Positions 53,321-63,262 of a stretch of DNA of 64,000 nucleotides are shown one piece after another. Both the position numbers and the translations under genes were made by a program. This stretch comes from Saprolegnia diclina VS20 (lineage: Eukaryota; Oomycota; Saprolegniomycetes; Saprolegniales; Saprolegniaceae). The stretch spans positions 105,100 to 169,099 of the forward strand of contig NW_008246145.1 of the NCBI RefSeq assembly GCF_000281045.1, given 5' to 3'. Position 1 is the first letter of the stretch. Each line of letters starts with the position of its first letter. Below the pieces are notes generated by a model, which saw only the letters and a list, made by a program, of their open reading frames with translations, searched no databases and was not told the DNA's origin.

Positions 53321-54756
53321 TTAAATCGCACCCAAGTCCTTCATCTCGGCGAGAAACGCGTTGAGCTCACTGGTTGCAGGAGGCGCGGCCGGAGTCGGGA
53401 GCGGCACAGGTGCGAACGAGAGACCTGTTGTCGTTGGCGGTGGCGGCGGCGGCCGCGCGCCACTCGGGGGCTTGGGCTTGGTGACTCGTTGGACACGAAG
53501 CGCAGCTGGCACCAGCGATCGTACACGGAGCTCGTCCTCGTCGTCCTCGTTGTAGCGCATCGCTATGTCATATGAGCATACCGCTATGGGCGCGCGTCCT
53601 TGCTGTACCTGGTGCGGGCGGCGGCGGCGGTGGGCGCTGCGGCGGCGCTAGCACAAACACGATAAGGCCAGACCTGTACTGCAGCTCCCGTACCCGGTGC
53701 AGCCATTGGCGGGGCGGCCACAGGCGGCGGAGGAATGATGTCAAACGAGCCCGGGGTTGGAAGTGGCGGCGGTGGCGGTGGCGGCAGGATGCCCACCGGC
53801 GGGTGGGGCGGCATCATCACTGGTGCGACCATCTAATATGTCGCAACGTTATTAGCCCGCAAGCGAGGCGACAGGAGGGTACCGGTGGGGGGGCCATGCC
53901 CGCCGACGGCGGAGGCGGCGGGGGACGAAAGGGTGGGGGGCCCTTCGGGAGCGGCGGGCGGTTCTTGATCTTCATGCGCGGGCGCGGTGCCAGTGGCAGC
54001 GACGGCTATGTCGAGCGCCATGAGGTTCGATCCACGGACACGCTCGTACCTGTCCAGCAATGTTGTTGCGCATGGCCGCATCTACCGTCAGAAAGAGGGC
54101 ATCCGCATGAGGAACGCTGACGAGAACGACGTACTTGTGAACGGGTGGTTGCCACTGCCGCTGTAACCTGGCGGCGCGACGCCGTACGGATTAAAGATCG
54201 GGTGGTAGTGGATCGACTGCTCGGGGTTCTTGTAGAGCTCCTTGTTTCTCGCATCGAGCTCCTTCTTGGACTACTCAGCATGCATCATGCCAACTACCAC
54301 AGTGCTCTTGGCCTACCTTGGGCAGCGCTGCTTCGCGCGCCTTGGCCTCGGCTTCGAGCTACATGGCTTTGCGTATGAGGATCGTCGATCGTCAAGAGAG
54401 CTGGGCGCGTACATCCGCCTTTTTCTTCTTGGCTTGCCGGATCGTCTCTTCTAGCTACGCGCGCCATGAGAGGTGCATGCCAAATGTATTGTGTACTTCT
54501 TGCTTGCGCTTACGCCCGGCGCCATCGAGGCGATCGTTCTCTTCGTCGCGCTCGAGCTTGCGGAGCTAGCACGCGTTGGGTTGTGGCATGGCATGGCATG
54601 TGGCCGTACCTTCTCTGTGAGCGCGCCAATGTCGACGTTGTCGCCCGTCGTCTGCTTGACGTGCTCGCGCCGGTCCTTGACCGCCTTCTTCTCCTTCTTC
54701 TTCTGCTCCTTCCGGTACGCATCCAGCGGCGCCGCTGAGAGCTTGTCCTTCGCCAT
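53321..54756 (-). CDS. WBP11: WBP11/ELF5-like proline-rich splicing factor
   Basis: Nuclear pre-mRNA splicing-associated protein that binds WW domains and PP1 in animals (WBP11) and is ELF5 in plants. The start MAKDKLSAAPLDAYRKEQKKKEKKAVKDRREHV matches the family N-terminus, written here only in part: PLDAYRKEQKKKEKKAVKDR. Next, LRKLERDEENDRLDG and a basic helix, then the hallmark SIHYHPIFNPYGVAPPGYS (family: YHPTLNPTGAPPPG type). The C-terminal half is Pro-rich (PPHPPVGILPPPPPPPLP, RPPPPPPTTTGLSF) and ends SELNAFLAEMKDLGAI. About five short introns. Pro-rich tracts fit WW ligands; the WW/B-box gene upstream in the window is an obvious candidate partner, without proof. Confidence 0.75.
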
Positions 54757-55315
54757 CGCTCGGTGCAATATCTGGGGTCATCGATGATTGGCCAAAATGC
54801 GACCGAGTGTCATAAAAAACGAATATTAAAATAATCGTAGAATGTTGCATACAAATATTCAGATAATATTGCTGGCATGTATTTTAATGTCTGGCATTTG
54901 GATTTAAATTGACCGCCACAGTCTCTCGCAAGCGCGCATTAGCAAGGGCAATCAACAGGTTATGGACCCTTGGCATTCGTTAGTAGGAGCTCTCGTCGAG
55001 ATAGTACATTTGTGACTTTAGTTCGACTACACACTCGACGAACGATTAAGCCGCCGTTTTTCTACAGGCAAAGTTTTGGCGGCGGCAATGAGCCCATGTA
55101 TAGATTGATTGCATCGGACTAGTGCGTGCTCAAGATCTCCGCCAGCCGCACAGTCTTCCATGTCCTATACATACGCACCTCTCGACGTGGAGGCCCCAAC
55201 AGCGAACGAGTGCGAGCGAGATTACCCGATAACGCATCGTGGTAACCCTAGTCCTACCCTAACCATATGTCCCGACGGCGTCCACAAAAATAGCGCGTAT
55301 TAGTACACGACACAA
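54757..55315. other. Intergenic region, AT-rich near WBP11-like gene
   Basis: No gene recognised. The first 170 bases are AT-rich promoter-like sequence. A CCTACCCTAACC tract lies at about 55,252. Confidence 0.45.
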
Positions 55316-56556
55316 TTAGCGCGTCGTACGCGGTAAGCCTAGGAACGCTTGGATGCGATTGGCCAAGTCGGCGGCCGTTGGACGGTCACTCGGCTCGGTC
55401 GCCATGCACATCATCGCCCACTCGCGATACCACGCTGGCGCGTTGGTTGCAAACGACGGGCGTAAACCCGACGACGTGATTTGTTGGAGGATCTTGACTT
55501 CGCTGAGCGGCTTGCCGTGGTCGTCCAACATGTCGCTGTACGGGCGCTTGTACATGGACATTTCCGCGAGGAGGACGCCGAGCGAGTAGACGTCGGCGGG
55601 CGCCGAGTAGCGCGACTCCATGAGCACTTCGGGCGCGAGCCAGCGAAAGGTGCCAATGCCCTGCGTCATGGTCGCCGCGTTCTCACGCATGGCTTTGGCC
55701 GACGCAAAGTCGGTGATCTTGGCGCCTTTCTTGCCGTCGACAAGGACGTTCTTGGACTTGAGGTCGCGATGGACGATCGGGATCGCGTGGATGTAGGCGA
55801 GCGCATTGGCAATGTGAAGCGCAACCCGCGCCTTGAGGCGGTACGGAAAGCTCGCGTCGTTCGAGTTGCTGCAGTAGTCTTGGAGGTTGCCTTGGTCCAT
55901 GTACTCCATGACGCACTGCAAGCGCAAGGCGGCCGGTGGTGCTTGCCACACGACGCCAACCAGCGACACGATGCGCGGATGGTCAAATCTAGTAACTAGC
56001 TCCTTTCGACTCAAAAGACAATAGTGTACATACCTCGACATGGTCACAATTTCGTCCACAAAATGCTGGACATCGGTCGCATTCGCTTGGCCGTCGTAGA
56101 GCTGCTTGATCGCGACCGTACTATGGCGGTACTCGCCCAGGTAGACTTCGCCCGTCGAGCCGCTTGCGAGCACGTGCCAGCACTCGACGTCTTTGGTGGA
56201 AATGCGGAATGGAAGGAGCGGTCCGAGGTCGCACTCGCTGTTGCGGACGTACAAGGTCGACGGCGCCGTGTCCAAGGCGTCGCACGCGGGCAGCGACTCC
56301 TCCTTGTACATCGAGTAGTCGTCGCGCGCTGTCAGCACCGCCGTCGACGACTGCTTGGACGGCCGATGGCAGCAAAAGTACCACGAGAGCACGATGAGCA
56401 CGACTGCGCACCCGACGCCGATGCCAATGGCCATGTAGATGCCTACAGAAGATGCGTGAGCCGGCACGGCATACAGTGCGACGCACCGTTGGAGCTGCCG
56501 CTCGGCGCCGCGCCATCGCGGAGCGAGACGTAGCTCGTCGTCGTGTTGGTTGGCAT
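55316..56556 (-). CDS. TKL-type receptor-like protein kinase with DFA in place of DFG
   Basis: Exons 56556-56487, 56442-56034 and 55988-55316 join in frame. A short N-terminal segment (MPTNTTTSYVSLRDGAAPS) precedes one TM helix (MAIGIGVGCAVVLIVLSWYF). A cytosolic linker leads to the kinase domain: GSTGEVYLGEY glycine loop, VAIKQL (Lys), the catalytic loop IVHRDLKSKNVLVD, activation-segment start KITDFASAKAM and GTFRWLAPEVLME, then DVYSLGVLLAEM and the C-lobe end PSDRPTAADLANRI. HRDLKxxN and the tyrosine-kinase-like fold class it as TKL, widespread in oomycetes. The usual Gly of DFG is Ala. Introns are 56443-56486 and 55989-56033. The true N-terminus may lie further upstream: Cys-rich CNGDDCCGLQETRC at about 56,730 and a hydrophobic run LVLVAAIGFLLLPVLA at about 57,060 are in minus-strand frames but unjoined. 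Confidence 0.85.
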
Positions 56557-57150
56557 GTCGGCCACTGGGCCATTACAATCGGGCCGTCACGGCGCTGGGA
56601 TAAAGGCGCGTACGCGTGGGACAAAGAGCCGGTCTCGTCGCCCGATTGCAGTGGCGCGACCGCGGTCACGTCCCGGGCAGCGCGAGATACTCGACGTGCG
56701 AGCGCAGACGAGATGCACCGCGTCTCCTGCAAGCCGCAGCAGTCGTCGCCGTTGCAGTTGGCAGTCGTCGCAAAGTGAGGAACGAGCTCGAACTCTGGTT
56801 TGGATACAGTGTATGTAGCAAACAGTGGATGCGCAAGTGCAATGTCAAGCCGCCTTTTTCAACGCGGAACAGAAATGCAACTCGCAGTGAGTCCGTGCAC
56901 ACGCACACGATGCGTGTCGTCGTAGTATAGCCATGGCGCTAGGGTACGTACTGCGTCAGCGCGTTCGACTTAGAGTAGCCGCGGGCGTGTGTCATGCCTC
57001 TATCTGATCCGGTCGAGTCCCAGCGCAGCAGCACCGGGGAGCAGCGTGCAAGAACTGGCAGCAATAAGAATCCTATTGCAGCGACAAGGACGAGATACAA
57101 GCGTCGCAACGTGCTGCACGACCGGATCAACTCGGCAGCGAGTTCATTCG
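56557..57150 (-). other. Possible upstream exons of the receptor-like kinase
   Basis: Minus-strand frames hold a Cys-rich ectodomain-like piece (NCNGDDCCGLQETRC, near 56,740) and a signal-peptide-like hydrophobic run (LYLVLVAAIGFLLLPVLARC, near 57,060-57,110). If spliced on, the kinase would be a classic type I receptor. No ATG precedes the hydrophobic run in its own frame nearby, so the model is incomplete. Confidence 0.3.
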
Positions 57151-59152
57151 ATTCTCCGAGGACGCCTCCTGGACGCTTCGTCGTGTTGGTGTTGGTCCTC
57201 TGTAAACCGACGCCAAAAAAAATTATATCGTTGGGGTGGTCCAGGAGAGTCGAGGAAGGTTATATTGACCCTGGATAAGCGGTTGAGCACCGTGATCATT
57301 AGACATGTATTCCAGCCTGCGCTACTCATAAAGCACATCCACAACGGTCCAGCCGTATCGCCGCCGTCCGTCGACTTTGCCTCAAGAGTCCACCACCGTG
57401 CAGTGAAAAGCAAGCGATATGTACAATTTCCTTTGCAAGAGCATTCACAACACCAACGAGCAGTAGCTACACTACGAGCAGTGTGTGGTCGCAGACGCGG
57501 TCGACAACGTATACATGTCTAGTCTTTCCTCATAGTAGCCTTTTGTACAGTGCAACCGCGTTGAATCACCTTGTTGGTTGGCGTCAAGGGAAAGTGGAAC
57601 ATCCTAAGTTAGTGGCGTTGGCGCCTCATGGGAGCACTCGAGTCCGAGTCGAGGACGATGCTTTCAGCAGGAGCTTGTGCTAGCCAGATAAATACTTGAT
57701 GTGTCTCGGAAACCTAGAGTGTACATAAGGCAACTGTTCATCCGTGCCAAAGGATCTCAACCAAGCGTCCTTGTAGTACAGTGTAATGCGCCACGCGTTC
57801 AATGGCGCCATCGATCTGTCGGCCATACAAGGTGAAGTCAGGGAAATGGAGGCGCTCCTTCGCCCAGCCCTCAGTCCACCCTCATTTTCGTGCACTTGCC
57901 TGCAGTCTGCCTCCGTAGCGCCACGTATGTATCTATGTCGCAACAACCGGGTAACCAACGGCCTTGGCGAGTCCATGACAGCGGCGGCCAAAAATCTTGC
58001 ACAGCAAGTAGCCAGTATCTGCCTCTTCCTCTTACACTGCGCTCTCCGACTGCCACGTTGCCAGCAACCTCTCCCACGTGGTTTCTCCGATATTTCACAC
58101 GTGAAAAACGTGCACAAGATTTGCACGAAATGATTGGTTGGTGCCAGTGGGTTGGCGCGCCCGAATTGGTCGACAGCCGTGTCCCAAACAGCGGCTTCCA
58201 AGCCCCAGCCCCACACACGCTTGCGGCTTTGACCAACGCCACAAGATCCTTCAGGCCCAGAGTTTCTTCTCAAAGATCCAACAAGCTATTCGTTCACCAC
58301 TTCTGATCAGTATTTGCTACTGGTCCAACACTTTGGCACGAGCGACCTTGGTGCTCCGTCATTACAGAGTCCAGTGGCGTCTTGGGATTCATTGGAGCCT
58401 CGGCGCTTGAAATGTTGCGTGCGTGGCAACAGGTGCTATTCGGGTGTAGCACCCACAAGCACCAGCTCGTGCTGTTATCACTGGTCCACGAGTACACAGA
58501 CTACAGAAGCCCGGTGCTGCGTCGCTTGGCATGACTGCAAGTCGACCGCAATAATGGCCACCGCGCCCAACCGCTCGTCCTCTTGTCGTCGATCTCGCGA
58601 TCACCTGGTTGACATTTTCCACCTATTTCCCACATCCTTGCATTTCTCACGCATTCGAAAGAACGCATTGCATTAAAAACTATCGCGCCACCATACAAAC
58701 ATCAAGCTATAATAAGAATTGTTGATTAAAGATCCGCGCGACATTTCACATGCCGCAACTTCAAGAAGAGCATTCAATGCAACATTTAATTATACATACA
58801 TATTCGCTGTCAACCATGTGCATTTTTATTCCCGACACAAACCTGGTGGTCGGTGTTTTTTAAAAAATCGGATGCTCCCATACAAACCGCTTGATAAAAT
58901 AAAATATCTTTAAAACGGCGAGCGCGGCACTCGAAGCTCAAATTTCAATTTCGGCGCTCGAGCTCAAGCAGTCCTTTCTACTGCTTTTGTATCGACGACC
59001 GACTTTGCCCTTCGCCTCCTCGTTGTATGCCAGGCTTCCGCTGCGGTGGGAACTCGAACGGCGACTGCTACTGCGTGTACGACTACGGTTAGACGCACGA
59101 CTCACTACCAAGACTACACCTCTCTCTCTCTTTTTTCCAACAACTGACAACC
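57151..59152. other. Gene-poor stretch
   Basis: The longest frame is 197 codons on the minus strand (57,680-58,273), without domain, convincing start or family resemblance. The sequence at 58,660-58,920 is AT-rich. A pyrimidine-rich tract (CTCTCTCTCTTTTTT) lies just before the carrier gene ATG. Confidence 0.45.
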
Positions 59153-60025
59153 ATGGAGTGGCTCGAAATCGCCAAGGACCTCAACGCCGGCACGGTCGGC
59201 GGCGTCGCCGGTATTGTCGCGGGCCATCCGCTCGACACAATCAAGGTGCGCCTCCAGACGCAGTGCCACACGTCGTCACACGGCATTGCCTCGTCGATTC
59301 GCGCGATCGCCGCGACCGAAGGCTTTCGTGGCTTTTACAAGGGCATGCTGTCCCCGATCCTCTCAAACGCACCGATCAACGCGGTTGTCTTTGCCATTTA
59401 CGGCCAAGTCTCGCGCCTCTTTCTCCAAGACAAGAAGGAGCTCACGCCGACGGAGCAGCTCATCGCCGGGTCGGCGGCCGGCCTCTTTCAAGTGTCATTT
59501 GCGGCACCGGCCGAGCTCGTCAAGATCACGATGCAAGTCAACAACTACCCGAGCAACTACTCGTCCATCACGTGCGCCAAGGACATTCTCGCGAGCCAAG
59601 GCATGAAGGGCCTGTACCGCGGGTGGCAGCTCAACATGCTCCGTGACGTGCCGGCGTTTGGCTCGTACTTTTACTCGTACGAGCTGCTCAAGCACTGGCT
59701 CACGGACGGCTGCTCCGAGAACGAGACGACCATGAACCTCCTCCTCGCGGGTGGCTCGGCCGGCTCGATCTCATGGATGGTCACGCAGCCCATTGACGTC
59801 GTCAAGACGCTCGTCCAGAGCCAGCCCGCGACGTCGCCGCTCTCGGCCCTCGAGGTTGTCAAGCACCACTACAAGCTCGAAGGCGCGGGCTTTCTCTTCC
59901 GCGGCTTTGGCGCAACGATCCTCCGCGCGTTTCCTGTCTCGGCCGTCACCTTCTTGGTGTACGAACGCTCGATGCAGTACATGAACATGGATTTTGAGTA
60001 CGCGCCCAACGTCGAGACGCAATAA
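59153..60025 (+). CDS. Mitochondrial carrier family (SLC25) protein
   Basis: A 290-aa intronless carrier with the three-fold repeat of the inner-membrane SLC25 family. The signature motifs are PLDTIKVRLQ (residue about 24), APAELVKITMQ (about 119) and QPIDVVKTLVQ (about 210), each followed by a GFRGFYKGM / GLYRGWQLNMLRD / GFLFRGFGATILRAFP element. Length and motif pattern (short PLDTIKVR; AELVK in repeat 2) resemble the carnitine/acylcarnitine and basic amino-acid carrier subgroup (SLC25A20/29/45-48). The substrate cannot be fixed from the sequence. The link with ETF-beta in fatty-acid oxidation would only hold if it were an acylcarnitine carrier. Confidence 0.92.
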   Translation: MEWLEIAKDLNAGTVGGVAGIVAGHPLDTIKVRLQTQCHTSSHGIASSIRAIAATEGFRGFYKGMLSPILSNAPINAVVFAIYGQVSRLFLQDKKELTPTEQLIAGSAAGLFQVSFAAPAELVKITMQVNNYPSNYSSITCAKDILASQGMKGLYRGWQLNMLRDVPAFGSYFYSYELLKHWLTDGCSENETTMNLLLAGGSAGSISWMVTQPIDVVKTLVQSQPATSPLSALEVVKHHYKLEGAGFLFRGFGATILRAFPVSAVTFLVYERSMQYMNMDFEYAPNVETQ

Positions 60026-60526
60026 GACCCGAGTCCACCGTAATAAGTACAAATTGAAATACAAAATGCCTGGCGAAAACACTGTCGACTCTGTACGATG
60101 GCACGAGCCGTGGGACTTGGCGAGCGACACCAGATTCCATGGCCTGCGGCAATGAATCTTAAAAAGTGAGGACGGCGTCGGCGCCTCGGCCCATATTATT
60201 GCAGCGACGGTGATGGGTCAAGGTGAAAATAATGCACGAGCAGTGGCGATCGACGACGCCACCGTACCGTGCACCCCAAGCGGCGACCACAAGAATTCGT
60301 TGCAGCCATGCAGCTGGGTTTTAAATGTGGCATGTGCCGAAATGCAAAACCTCTCTTAATTAATATTATGGCCGTCAATACAAACAGTAAGGTTGGCCAC
60401 GTGGCGTCCGACGTGCTCCAGATAGCCAGGTCGATCCATATTATCGATGCTACGAGGGTATTTAATATAAGAGGTTTTAAAAACGGCAATATCAAGTTTG
60501 AGAAATTTACAAGCCGACCGACAATA
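60026..60526. promoter_or_regulatory. Upstream region of the secreted lectin-like gene
   Basis: The frame open from 60,269 upstream of the signal peptide is probably not translated. The region is AT-rich after 60,340 and has TTTTAAATGTGGCATGTGCC at about 60,318, near-identical to a block just upstream of TOR (16,231-16,253). Confidence 0.45.
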
Positions 60527-61012
60527 ATGGCGAGGCTGGCCGTGCTGCTGCTGCTCCTGGCACTGGTGGCCATAGTGGCTGCGCAGACCGATCCGCCGGG
60601 CTTCAACAACTCGGACATCATGGGCTGGCTCGGGAACCGCAAGAAGGACGACGATACGGAGCTTGTCTGGAGCATCACGATGCGTGGCTCGACCCTAAGC
60701 GTCAACACGACGGCCGCGCAGCGCGAGTGGGAAAAGCTCTACCGCATCAACGGCGACATCTTGCGCAACGACCATACCAATCTGTGCCTTGAAGCGGCGT
60801 ACTCGGCGTCGGTGCTCCGCGTCTACGGCGCCATCTGCAACGCGTCCTCGCCCGAGCAAACGTGGACCTTTGCGCACCGCCGGCTCGAGCACGCTATCTT
60901 TCGCCGCAACTGCCTCGCGATTGTCGATGGCGCGACGCCGGTCGTGCGCATGGAAACCTGCGACCAGTCGGCGGCCGTGCCCAGCAGTCAGAAGATCCGC
61001 TTCTTCCGCTAA
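60527..61012 (+). CDS. Secreted beta-trefoil (ricin B-type lectin-like) protein
   Basis: A 161-aa ORF from ATG 60527. The signal peptide is MARLAVLLLLLALVAIVAAQ (cleavage likely after AAQ or A-Q). The mature part begins TDPPGFNNSDIMGW. The remaining 100 residues fit a ricin-type beta-trefoil: NGDILRNDHTNLCLEAA, VYGAICNASSPEQTWTF with the QxW motif, then NCLAIVDGATPVVRMETC. Cys pairs at CLE/AIC and NCL/ETC are spaced as in CBM13 folds. It is a secreted carbohydrate-binding candidate, for wall or host glycans; one trefoil seems incomplete (two subdomains). No catalytic domain is attached. Confidence 0.65.
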   Translation: MARLAVLLLLLALVAIVAAQTDPPGFNNSDIMGWLGNRKKDDDTELVWSITMRGSTLSVNTTAAQREWEKLYRINGDILRNDHTNLCLEAAYSASVLRVYGAICNASSPEQTWTFAHRRLEHAIFRRNCLAIVDGATPVVRMETCDQSAAVPSSQKIRFFR

Positions 61013-61393
61013 TAATGCCACTCGCCTGTATTTAACCTATCTACTGTTGCCACTCTGAGAGGCCTTTGTCTACGGCGCTGCACCATGGCACAACAGCGAG
61101 CATCAAGCGTAAGCGTAAGCGTGCGAGGCTGATCCCTAAATTCGTTAGCTCCATGTGCGTGTGGCGAGGGCTCATCACGGAGCTCGTTTCGCAGCTAGCG
61201 CTGTTGTGGCATCGGTGCGTCGACGCCATCCTCGTCGATGTTACGCTCTGCCAGCAACCCTCACTTGCAGCTCGTGCTTGCAACGACATTAGCCCACCAA
61301 CTTCTTGTGCCTACTAGCCAGCATTAATTAATGAACGAGTTATCTTCGTTGCTACAGATTTCGCATACGTAGAGACTAGCCAACTCCATCTCT
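61013..61393. other. Intergenic region
   Basis: No gene recognised; only frames below 85 codons. Confidence 0.45.
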
Positions 61394-61765
61394 TCATGCG
61401 TTCGCCGGGCTGTGGCTGTGCAGGCGGCGGCGCGGGGGCTCGTCTTGCTCTTCTGTGGCCACCCTAGGACGCTTGCGGCCGCGGGTGAGGCCCATGACGA
61501 CATAATCTGTAGAGTCCTTCTAGTCGTCGCGGTCGGCGGCAAAACTTCGCAGTTTGTTGAGGTCCTCGAGAAACGCCAGCGACTGAGGCGGCGTCAGCGA
61601 CTGAGGCGGCGTCAGCGACTGAGGTGGTGTCAGTGACTGAGCTGGTGTCAGCGACTGAGCTGGTGTCAGCGACTGGAGGTCGCAACGCAGGACGATCGGC
61701 GACATATCCCGTGCGTTCTGATGGTACCAGCTCGTTGCCGTCCATCGATCCTTGGTTTTTACCAT
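61394..61765 (-). CDS. Small hypothetical protein with SLTPPQ repeats and an in-frame TAG
   Basis: From ATG 61765 the frame reads MVKTKDRWTATSWYHQNARD, then five tandem copies of SLTPxQ, then LAFLEDLNKLRSFAADRDD and a TAG at 61,520-61,522. The same frame goes on without a stop through DYVVMGLTRGRKRPRVATEE to a TGA at 61,394 (124 codons in total). A 39-nt GTTTTG..CAG intron (61,504-61,542) would remove the TAG and keep the frame, giving 110 aa. The basic GRKRPR may be a nuclear signal. No known domain. Alternatives: the protein stops at TAG (81 aa), readthrough, or a decaying gene. Confidence 0.45.
61576..61676 (-). repeat. 18-bp coding tandem repeat (SLTPPQ)
   Basis: Five to six copies of the unit GTCAGCGACTGAGGCGGC and variants. 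Copies drift from GGCGGC to GGTGGT and GCTGGT along the array, so it is not brand new. It lies inside the small hypothetical ORF. Confidence 0.85.
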
Positions 61766-61885
61766 GGGTTTTTACGAAGGATATTAGTTGGTTTCCATAA
61801 AATGCAGTTGTATATATATTACATCGCCTTTATAACAGCAGACGACATTTTCTTTACATGCAGTAAACACATACTCTGCGGTCAC

Positions 61886-63262
61886 TTAGACCCGCTGTAC
61901 GTTGGGCGTCGCCTCCACATGGACGTACGGGTCGTCCGAGAAACTCTTGCGCGTCTCGGTATCTTCGCGGGCGAGAAGCGCTTTGAACTCACTGTCGAGC
62001 TTCGAGTGGTCTTCGTTGTTGTCAAACATGCAAAACACGGTCAGGACGATCGTGAGCGCAGAGATGGCTGCAAACGTGTACCACGTGCCAACGTAGCCGA
62101 AGCTCGGGTTGGTGACCCAGAGCGAAAAGCCATACGACCCAATCGACGCGCCGGCCTTGCCCATGGCGGCCGAGAAGCCGTGGCACGTGCTCTTGATCGC
62201 CGTCGGGTACATTTCCGTCGGCATGACGAACGTCGACGTGTTGGGCCCAAAGTTGGAGAAGAAGAGCGTCAAGCCAAAGAGGATGATGAAGACCGTGCTT
62301 TGGTCCTTGATCGTGTCCCAGCCAATGCCGAGGATCAGAAAGATGATCGTCATGAAGCAAAGGCCTTGCAGCTGAATCACTTTGCGGCCGAGCTTGTTGA
62401 TGAAGAAGACAGCAACGTAGTAGCCGGGCAGCGCGACACACGAGATCAAGACGTTCTGCACGGCGATCGTGCGCAGATCCGACTTGGCGCCAACGACCGT
62501 GAGAATCGACGCCGAAAAGAGATTTTGCGCGTAAAACACAATGTCAAAGAGGAACCACGTGCCGGCCGTACCCAGGAGGCTGCGGCCATAGTGCTTGAGG
62601 ATAAAGGTCCAGCGCACGGCCTTGACCGACACTTGGTCGGCCATCATCGCACGGTACGCCGTGGGCTCTTCGGCCGTGACGCGGTAGTAGACAAGAAACA
62701 AGGCCGGGAGCACGCCAATGCCAAAGAGGATGCGCCACATGAGTTCGAGGTCGCGCTTGGACTTGTCGTCAAAGACGTTGACCATGACGAGACCCATGAT
62801 GCCGGCAAAGAGAAACCCGACCCCTTGCAGGGAGAACGTGAGCGCGACACGACGATTACGGTCCGCAGGTGACGTGGCATCCTCCGACGACGACGCGGCC
62901 GCGAGAGGATACTCACCGCCGATACCAAACCCGAGGATACCGCGCGCAAAGATGAGGAACCAGAGCGTGTTGTGGCCCGACCCGCCGTACGCTGCGGCGC
63001 AGAGAATTCCGCCAAAGATAAGCAGCGCACATGTCGCGACCATGCATTTCTTGCGGCCGTAGACGTCGCCGAGGAAGCCAAACGCGAGCTGCCCGAGGAC
63101 CGCGCCAATGAGCGCGGCGGACGAGACGTTGGACTTCATCGAGGCCGTGTACACGCCCTTGCCGTACTGGTCTTGGAGGATCACGTTGATAATGTTGATG
63201 ACCGAGAGGTCATAGGCGTCGTTGAAGAAGCCGAGACCGCGGAGGAAGAACTTGTTGACCAT
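61886..63262 (-). CDS. Pho84-type phosphate:H+ symporter family (MFS)
   Basis: A 458-aa intronless 12-TM major facilitator. The first in-frame ATG is 63262 (MVNKFFLRGLGFFNDAYDL); upstream codons in frame are not ATG. Signatures are GFFNDAYDLSVINII (TM1, Asp conserved in PHS transporters), the MFS loop GFLGDVYGRKKCM, GILGFGIGGEYPLAAASSSE, and the ALPGYYVAVFFINKLGRKVI block. The N-terminal half has the central loop with KHYGRSLLGTAGTWFLFDIV. The family takes up inorganic phosphate or organic phosphates at the plasma membrane. The C-terminus is acidic/Thr-rich (DTETRKSFSDDPYVHVEA). Phosphate as substrate follows from family resemblance only. Confidence 0.9.
   Translation of the reverse strand: MVNKFFLRGLGFFNDAYDLSVINIINVILQDQYGKGVYTASMKSNVSSAALIGAVLGQLAFGFLGDVYGRKKCMVATCALLIFGGILCAAAYGGSGHNTLWFLIFARGILGFGIGGEYPLAAASSSEDATSPADRNRRVALTFSLQGVGFLFAGIMGLVMVNVFDDKSKRDLELMWRILFGIGVLPALFLVYYRVTAEEPTAYRAMMADQVSVKAVRWTFILKHYGRSLLGTAGTWFLFDIVFYAQNLFSASILTVVGAKSDLRTIAVQNVLISCVALPGYYVAVFFINKLGRKVIQLQGLCFMTIIFLILGIGWDTIKDQSTVFIILFGLTLFFSNFGPNTSTFVMPTEMYPTAIKSTCHGFSAAMGKAGASIGSYGFSLWVTNPSFGYVGTWYTFAAISALTIVLTVFCMFDNNEDHSKLDSEFKALLAREDTETRKSFSDDPYVHVEATPNVQRV

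Noticed and set aside
57680-58273. 197-codon minus-strand ORF
   Set aside because: No ATG at its end that gives a sensible start, no domain, and overlapping frames of similar length; kept only as a note in the gene-poor region.
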